The notes under the pieces were generated by a model. The model worked only from the letters and a program-made list of their open reading frames with translations, searched no databases and had not been told where the DNA came from. Below, one piece after another: positions 59,259 through 64,000 of a stretch of 64,000 bases of DNA; positions within the stretch are counted from its first letter, which is position 1, and every line of letters begins with the position of its first letter. A program made the translations under genes and the position numbers. Origin of the DNA: Ruminococcaceae bacterium UBA3215 (GTDB lineage: Bacteria > Bacillota > Clostridia > Oscillospirales > Ruminococcaceae); assembly GCA_002363155.1 (NCBI GenBank), contig DEWH01000019.1, positions 82,029-146,028 of the forward strand, written 5' to 3'.

Positions 59259-60860
59259 TTATTCTCCGTCAACCACAAGTGTTGCCGAGCCGTAAGCTTT
59301 CAGCGGCTTTCCGTTCTCGTCAAACTCAGTGGTATAGCGCACATGGAAAGGTATGCGTCCGACAGTGAGCGGGATGATGGCTTCAAGCTTTTCGGCGCCG
59401 TCTTCGAGTTTTCTCAGCATCTCGTAGTACATATCCTTGTAATCCATAGGGAATAAGCCTGTCTCAAACACCGGATCGGGGTAATTTTCCACTACGGCAG
59501 GAACTCCCAGATCCCGCATACACCGGTAACACGGACGCATCTGCTTTGTGGAGAAGATGTATTCCCAGGCGTAAACATTGGCGTGTTCGCTTGCCATACG
59601 GAATTTGCGTTCGCTGTCCTCGACAGCCATGAAGCGCTTCTTTTCGGCGGTTATGTTGCGTACCATAGCATAGAAGATGTACTCGTTTTCGGCTTTTCCG
59701 ATCATGCGGACATCACTTCGCACACATATCCTGTCGGGACCGCATATTTTTGAACATACATTACGCCATGTTTCACAGGATTCCTCATCGCAGCTCCGGA
59801 TAGCTCTGTTGAGGGTATCTTCAAAGATCTGTTTGTTTTCCTCGTCGAAGCTGTCCATAGGATCGGAGCAGAGTATCTCCTTCTCGGTCATATTCATGCC
59901 GATCTCTTTCATGTATTTCCGGTTGATCCGCAGGATATCGCATTTGCCGTTCTGGTATCTGAATATCGCGGCTCCGCCGACATAGTTGTTGAATATCAGC
60001 GTTTCGAGCGAATTGGGATCCCAGAATTTCCCTGCATCCATTGTGGAGATAAGATCCATGGCTGCCGCGGCAGGCTCATGGTCGAAACGGCGGAGCATTT
60101 CCGTGAATTCTTCCGCTTCCACAGGCTTTGAGTACAGATATCCCTGTATATAGCTGCAGCCTATGCTCTTCATATAGTCTGCCTGCTCGATCGTCTCTAC
60201 GCCTTCCGCCACCACAGGTGTGTTGAGCCACTTGGTCATCTGCACGATAGAGCTTATGATCGTACCGCCTCTGCCGCCTATATCACCGCTCAGGAACCGC
60301 ATATCGAGCTTTATCACGTCAACATCAAGATCCTTCAGGACGTTGAGAGATGAATAACCGCTCCCGAAATCGTCCATTTCTACCTTATATCCGAGTTCAT
60401 GCAGTTTCCTGAGTGTGCCGGTCACAAGTTCCATGCCGCCGATGGCGGAGGATTCTGTGATCTCCACATGGAGCAGCCTGACCGGTATATCGTATTTTAT
60501 CCTTATCTTTTCGAGCAGGTCGATGTAATCTTCGTGGATGATATCATGGCGCGACATATTGAAGGAGATTGGGACTGCGGAGATCCGGTCTGTGAGGAGT
60601 GCTTTCTGAAACTTGCAGACATCCTCAAAAACGTGCAGATCGGCTTTATATATAAGGTCGTTCTCTTCAAGCACGGGAATGAAGTCGGATGGGTATTGCA
60701 TACCGAATTCAGGGTGTTTCCAACGCATGAGGGCTTCCGCGCCTATCATCCTTCCGGTGGTATGGTTCATCTTGGGCTGATAGCAAACAAATATATGGCC
60801 ATTCCGGAGTGCTTCATCGAAGCATCCGATAAGTTCCTGTCCTGTCATTCTCTTTGCCAT
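59259..60860 (-). CDS. EAL-domain cyclic di-GMP phosphodiesterase with C-terminal PAS region
   Basis: 533 residues. Unusually the EAL domain is first (about 10-250): EALMRW with Glu42-Leu44, NMSRHD (Asn101), VEITESSA (Glu133), MDDFGSGYSS (Asp163-Asp164), VIKLD (Lys184) and VVAEGVET (Glu219), all residues needed for catalysis. The C-terminal 280 residues hold two probable PAS-like units (IFRYQNGKCDILRINRKYMK; RMASEHANVYAWEYIFSTKQ). No membrane helix. It hydrolyses cyclic di-GMP to pGpG, opposing the Cache-GGDEF protein whose gene converges on it. Ribosome site AAGGAG. Confidence 0.93.
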   Translation of the reverse strand: MAKRMTGQELIGCFDEALRNGHIFVCYQPKMNHTTGRMIGAEALMRWKHPEFGMQYPSDFIPVLEENDLIYKADLHVFEDVCKFQKALLTDRISAVPISFNMSRHDIIHEDYIDLLEKIRIKYDIPVRLLHVEITESSAIGGMELVTGTLRKLHELGYKVEMDDFGSGYSSLNVLKDLDVDVIKLDMRFLSGDIGGRGGTIISSIVQMTKWLNTPVVAEGVETIEQADYMKSIGCSYIQGYLYSKPVEAEEFTEMLRRFDHEPAAAAMDLISTMDAGKFWDPNSLETLIFNNYVGGAAIFRYQNGKCDILRINRKYMKEIGMNMTEKEILCSDPMDSFDEENKQIFEDTLNRAIRSCDEESCETWRNVCSKICGPDRICVRSDVRMIGKAENEYIFYAMVRNITAEKKRFMAVEDSERKFRMASEHANVYAWEYIFSTKQMRPCYRCMRDLGVPAVVENYPDPVFETGLFPMDYKDMYYEMLRKLEDGAEKLEAIIPLTVGRIPFHVRYTTEFDENGKPLKAYGSATLVVDGE

Positions 60861-60891
60861 ACCTGTTATCTCCTTACAATTACTTTACAAT

Positions 60892-60920
60892 ATTATATCA
60901 TAGAATGATAGAAAATACAA
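60892..60920 (-). promoter_or_regulatory. Promoter of the EAL gene
   Basis: Minus strand TTGTAT, 17 bp, TATAAT. Confidence 0.75.
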
Positions 60921-60959
60921 GAGCTTTTTAATAATATAACCAAAAATTCGCGGCTTTGG

Positions 60960-60988
60960 TTGAAATATAAATTATAATGTGCTATAAT
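60960..60988 (+). promoter_or_regulatory. Orphan consensus promoter divergent from the EAL gene
   Basis: TTGAAA (60960), 17 bp, TATAAT (60983). No annotated-size gene follows, only a possible 32-codon frame and a hairpin. Confidence 0.6.
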
Positions 60989-61033
60989 CAGAACAGAAGG
61001 ATATTTTCAGGCTCTTATCCGATAGGTGTGGGT

Positions 61034-61132
61034 ATGAAAATGGGTATTTGTACGAGTATGACCGCATTTATTCCACTAATTTCAACAACAAAAAGAAACA
61101 TTCATGAGATTTTCATAAAACCGGACGGATAA
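61034..61132 (+). CDS. Possible small protein of 32 residues
   Basis: ATG at 61034 with AGGTGTGGG just upstream, ending TAA at 61130-61132, directly before a hairpin. The sequence begins MKMGICTSMTAFIPL. It lies about 45 nt downstream of an orphan consensus promoter. No similarity recognised; it could equally be chance within a small non-coding RNA. Confidence 0.25.
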   Translation: MKMGICTSMTAFIPLISTTKRNIHEIFIKPDG

Positions 61133-61176
61133 AAATATCCCGTAAGAAGTCTGAAAACTCTTCTTACAGGATATTT
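61131..61176 (-). terminator. Terminator of the MATE-HATPase gene
   Basis: AATATCCTGTAAGAAG pairs with CTTCTTACGGGATATT; TTTTT follows on the minus strand. It can also end the short plus-strand transcript. Confidence 0.85.
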
Positions 61177-61181
61177 GTGTG

Positions 61182-62966
61182 TTATGCGACAATTACCGAT
61201 ATGATGTTGAGATGGTACGAATAGCTGTAGGTGATGTCCTCCGCAATTTTCTGTACCATTGTAACACCGATCTTTGCGAATGTCTCATCATCCCGCTCGA
61301 ATATCAGCGGGTTGTAAGGCTCGTCATAATTTCGGAGTACGAGTTCTATCCTGCCGTCATCACAGAAAGCCTTTATGTCCATATATGACTGTTTTCCCGG
61401 TTTAGCTGTGAGCTTCCTGTGTGACAGATAATCCGCCGCGATCTCCTCCATGCAGAGTGCGCTTAAATAGGCATTCTTTTTCGATGTTCCGTTTTCGTCA
61501 AAGAACTTCTGCAGAGTTTCCGCAATAAATGTAACATTGTCTGCTTCTGTTGGAATGCTGACATCGAGTACGGTGAAGCGGTCTTTGATCTTTCCGAGAG
61601 CAAGCAGTCTGTCGAGCGGGACGGGGAAGCGTTTGCTTACTACTGCAAGAATAAGATAGTACACTGCAAAAAATATTACGAAATTGTAGCCGTATGCGAG
61701 CCAGATGCCGGTAACGCCGAATATACTGCCCAGTACAGCGACGAGGATCGGATAAAGCACGCTGTCGGGCAGCGCGGCAACAAGCAGTGAAAGTGACAAG
61801 TGATCAGTGGATTCGTAAGCAGAGCTGAGTGTAAACGGAAATACCGAGACAATGCCGCTCAAGGCTATCAGTATGAGACCGATGCGCCCGTCTTCCGAAT
61901 CTCCGATGTTATAGAACGACAGTATCGGAGACTGCAAAACAATAAGTATTACTGCCAGCACAACCGCATAGATAAGTCCGAATTTGATCGACGCGGTAAA
62001 TGTCTTTTTTATGCCTTCCTTGTCGCGTCCGCCGAAAAGAATGCCGAAAAGAGGTTCACTTGCATAGAAAGTGCCGCGCCCCACTGTGCGGACAACCGAA
62101 CCTATAGTCTTGATGATGCTGACAAGCGCAAGTACACCCGTACCGTCCGCAAAAACACCAAGCACAATATTATTTACGACAGAACCGCTTACGGAATCAA
62201 GCATAGAGTCAACAGACGTTGGGAGTCCGCGTCTTACACAGTCAAGTGAGTCTTTTATGTTTTCTCCGTTAACAGGATACAGCCTGAACTTCACCGATAT
62301 TTTTCTGTACTTTATCATAACAAAAGCCACTATCATCTGCGCGAATGCGCCGGTTGCCGAACCTATTCCGAGTCCGGCTATTTTATATTCCTCCGGCAGC
62401 AGCATTACAGCTGCGACGGAAACAACGACATTTACCCCCACATTCACGATGCTGCATATCATTCGTTCCGTCTGATATCCGAAGGTAGTCACAACAAGCT
62501 GAAACAGTGTCCCCATGCAGAAGAAAAGCACCATGGGGCAATCGGTGCGTATATACATCCTTGCATACTCAACTGCCTGTTCGGTAGCCTTTGAGCCGCC
62601 GCTTATATTTATCAGTCCGTCGGTAAGGAACAGGCATGCCGCAATAAATATCAGATCGACGATAACAGTAAGCGTGAGCGCGAGCGAATACATTCTGCGA
62701 TATCCTTCCATATCGCTTTTCCCCATACAGTGCAGCATTTTGTGAAAGCCGCCCTGCATTATCATTGCCGTGAAAGAGAGCATAAGTCCGAGTATCGGCA
62801 TACCTAAAGCAACTGCTGCGACAGCGTCTGCACCCATAAAGTGACCCGCGATCATCGTATCTACCATAAATGTCAGAGACTGCACCAGCGCATAGACCAT
62901 GCAAGCCGGCATGACCTTTTTTATGGTTCCTGCGGAAAGTACATTTGATTGTAATTCAGTCGTCAT
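61182..62966 (-). CDS. MATE-family transporter with C-terminal HATPase/RsbW-like domain
   Basis: 594 residues. Residues about 10-450 are a MATE exporter with twelve hydrophobic helices (VDTMIAGHFMGADAVAAVAL at the start, typical of the DinF/NorM fold). MATE proteins normally end here; this one continues with about 120 soluble residues in the pattern of anti-sigma-kinase-type HATPase domains: LSALCMEEIAADYLSH (N-box-like, Glu507-Glu508, Asp512), LRNYDEPYNPLIF in place of the DxGxG box, and KIGVTMVQKIAEDITY. The ATP-binding boxes are degenerate. Substrate unknown. Confidence 0.82.
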   Translation of the reverse strand: MTTELQSNVLSAGTIKKVMPACMVYALVQSLTFMVDTMIAGHFMGADAVAAVALGMPILGLMLSFTAMIMQGGFHKMLHCMGKSDMEGYRRMYSLALTLTVIVDLIFIAACLFLTDGLINISGGSKATEQAVEYARMYIRTDCPMVLFFCMGTLFQLVVTTFGYQTERMICSIVNVGVNVVVSVAAVMLLPEEYKIAGLGIGSATGAFAQMIVAFVMIKYRKISVKFRLYPVNGENIKDSLDCVRRGLPTSVDSMLDSVSGSVVNNIVLGVFADGTGVLALVSIIKTIGSVVRTVGRGTFYASEPLFGILFGGRDKEGIKKTFTASIKFGLIYAVVLAVILIVLQSPILSFYNIGDSEDGRIGLILIALSGIVSVFPFTLSSAYESTDHLSLSLLVAALPDSVLYPILVAVLGSIFGVTGIWLAYGYNFVIFFAVYYLILAVVSKRFPVPLDRLLALGKIKDRFTVLDVSIPTEADNVTFIAETLQKFFDENGTSKKNAYLSALCMEEIAADYLSHRKLTAKPGKQSYMDIKAFCDDGRIELVLRNYDEPYNPLIFERDDETFAKIGVTMVQKIAEDITYSYSYHLNIISVIVA

Positions 62967-63048
62967 TGTTTCAAGATCCTTTCTGATTCGTATGCCAAAT
63001 TTTTATTGCTTCGGCAAATGATTATTGTTAAACTCGATATTTGGAATG

Positions 63049-63170
63049 TTCATTCTTTCTCCATGCTGAAGGCTTTAGCAGCACACTTGTAATTACCGAT
63101 GACCATAACCTTTCCTGCGGATTCAAGACACTCTTACACATGAGCAAGGCGCTCGTCAGATAATGCCCGA
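63049..63170 (-). pseudogene. Short decayed coding remnant
   Basis: On the minus strand ALSDERLAHV, a TAA stop, then ECLESAGKVMVIGNYKCAA and KAFSMEKE followed by TGA, in one frame. It reads like the end of a protein with one in-frame stop and no start. Family not recognised. Confidence 0.3.
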
Positions 63171-63241
63171 TTCTTTGTACAGATATCTCCACCCCTCTGC
63201 CTTATAATTCACGAAACTGATACCAAAGTTACCAATTACAG

Positions 63242-63271
63242 AAAAACAGGCTCGAAAACTGAGCCTGTTCC
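63242..63271. terminator. Hairpin terminator-like sequence
   Basis: AACAGGCTC pairs with GAGCCTGTT, A run before and TCC after; serves the minus strand better. Confidence 0.5.
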
Positions 63272-63298
63272 TGTTCCCATAAATGTCGTGGGTAAAAC

Positions 63299-63321
63299 TG
63301 GTCGAGGTGACGGGACTTGAA
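63299..63321 (-). other. tRNA 3'-end fragment, probable attachment-site scar
   Basis: On the minus strand TTCAAGTCCCGTCACCTCGA then CCA: the T loop, T stem and acceptor end of a tRNA, with nothing of the rest of the tRNA beside it. Such fragments are left where integrases insert elements into tRNA 3' ends. AATTGAACAAACTATGGACA and a second CAAACTATGGAC at 63442-63472 form an adjacent direct repeat. Confidence 0.55.
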
Positions 63322-63492
63322 TATCAGCTAATGCTTGTTCTATCTTATCACAAGTCGTCCTAAATCCCTTTATTTATGCGGGCTGACGCACTTTTATCTT
63401 AGTGTATCCTTTTCCCGATTTTTCAAGATTTTTAAATAAAAATTGAACAAACTATGGACAAACTATGGACAATGATTATTCACTTCATAGGT

Positions 63493-63534
63493 ACCCTGCA
63501 CTGAGTTTTACTATTCATTGCAGGGTGCTTTTTT
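63493..63534 (+). terminator. Terminator-like hairpin
   Basis: ACCCTGCA pairs with TGCAGGGT across an 18-base loop, followed by GCTTTTTTC. No gene ends just before it. Confidence 0.6.
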
Positions 63535-63593
63535 CATTAAGCCGGAATATTGAATGAATCCATTTTTCGTTACCATACCACAAATCCAATCAA

Positions 63594-63842
63594 TTGTCAA
63601 GCGTTTTCGGAAAAATTTTGAAAAAACTGAAAATCCCTTGTCAATCATCAAATGCAACAAATCTTTAACTATATTTTTGACAAAACACACAATCCTCTTT
63701 GTGTTTCATAGTTCTCCTTTCTTTCTTCGCTCCTGCATCGGGGTTCGCCCCGGTGTGGGAGCTTTTTTCTTTTTTGAAACACAGGTTTACAGAGACAGCA
63801 CAAATCAAGAAATTTGTCAAGCGGTTTCTGAAAAATATTTCA
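63594..63842. repeat. Pair of degenerate direct repeats
   Basis: ATTGTCAAGCGTTTTCGGAAAAATTT near 63597 and TTTGTCAAGCGGTTTCTGAA near 63815 are similar, 220 bp apart, with a terminator-like hairpin (63729-63770) between. Function unknown. Confidence 0.4.
63729..63770 (+). terminator. Terminator-like hairpin near the right end
   Basis: GCTCCTGCATCGGGG pairs with CCCCGGTGTGGGAGC, followed by TTTTTTC. Confidence 0.75.
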
Positions 63843-63862
63843 TATACGAAATCAACAAATTA

Positions 63863-63891
63863 TTGACATAAATTTTGGGGGTATTTACAAT
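63863..63891 (+). promoter_or_regulatory. Promoter leaving the window to the right
   Basis: TTGACA (63863), 17 bp, TACAAT (63886). An ATG overlaps the -10 box, so the 17-codon frame starting there is not its product; the transcript's gene lies beyond the window. Confidence 0.65.
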
Positions 63892-64000
63892 GGCACGATT
63901 TAAATGGGAGATCGCAGATAATTACGACGTTGAACGGAGATAACAATTTACTCCTTGAAATAAATTATAAAGCAAAAAAAGGCTGCCGCACCTTTTACGA

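Noticed and set aside
58924..59278. Short minus-strand frames between the two c-di-GMP genes
   Set aside because: They run through the structured element and terminator and have no ribosome site.
63890..63943. 17-codon frame MARFKWEIADNYDVERR
   Set aside because: Its ATG is part of the -10 box of the promoter there, so it cannot be on that transcript.

Overview
The window looks like a chromosomal stretch of a Gram-positive gut Clostridia species, most likely in the Ruminococcus/Oscillospiraceae group. The grounds are: strong AGGAGG-type ribosome sites; almost every recognisable promoter has the TTGACA-17-TATAAT layout; many lipoprotein, ABC-sugar-uptake and glycosidase genes; Rrf2 and SpoIIE/STAS-type regulators; and many palindromic intergenic repeats. 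The species cannot be read from the sequence. The window opens inside a gene and ends in non-coding DNA.

Layout. 1-1062 is the 3' part of a xylulokinase-like kinase. 1.4-4.8 kb holds a GT1 glycosyltransferase, a membrane SpoIIE-type phosphatase and a divergent STAS protein (partner-switching module). 4.9-16 kb has a wall-anchored 5'-nucleotidase, a chemoreceptor, a CstA transporter, a patatin, a lipid kinase, a J-domain/zinc-ribbon pair and a Bax-inhibitor-like protein. 16.2-25 kb is a minus-strand block: dCMP deaminase, a LacI-like-sensor diguanylate cyclase, a DUF815 ATPase, and GH2 and GH42 beta-galactosidases. 25.3-28.7 kb is a sugar ABC importer without its ATPase. 29.3-36.6 kb is a purine cluster (purE, purC, a purF relative, purM, purN, an archaeal-type IMP cyclohydrolase, a stand-alone AICAR transformylase) behind a structured leader. 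36.9-42.6 kb carries a CofE-like protein, CarD, TrkA/TrkH and an esterase-like hydrolase. 42.7-48.3 kb has a GH31 alpha-xylosidase with an operator, an aquaporin, a CheY protein paired with an MshEN/CheX-like protein, and MetA.

48.5-49.0 kb has tRNA-Gly and tRNA-Arg followed by three tandem hairpin-terminator units. 49.2-52.6 kb is a compact operon: NAD(P)-binding oxidoreductase, Rrf2 regulator, FMN-binding/ferredoxin fusion, zinc macrodomain and class-M sirtuin. This is an ADP-ribosylation/redox module. 52.9-56.3 kb has two tandem paralogues of an unrecognised family, a flavodoxin-ferredoxin protein, a decayed flavin-reductase gene and an SDR protein. 56.5-59.1 kb is a Cache-GGDEF diguanylate cyclase flanked by two inverted ~257-bp elements. 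Each element folds into two three-hairpin multiloops with compensatory changes between copies. This is the strongest candidate for something undescribed. 59.3-63.0 kb has an EAL phosphodiesterase and a MATE transporter fused to a HATPase-like domain. The last kilobase holds a tRNA 3'-end fragment, a probable attachment scar of an integrated element.

Two threads join distant genes. Cyclic di-GMP: two GGDEF proteins, one EAL protein and one protein with MshEN-type motifs. Plant glycan use: galactosidases, alpha-xylosidase, xylulokinase and a sugar importer would together suit xyloglucan side chains, but this is inference.
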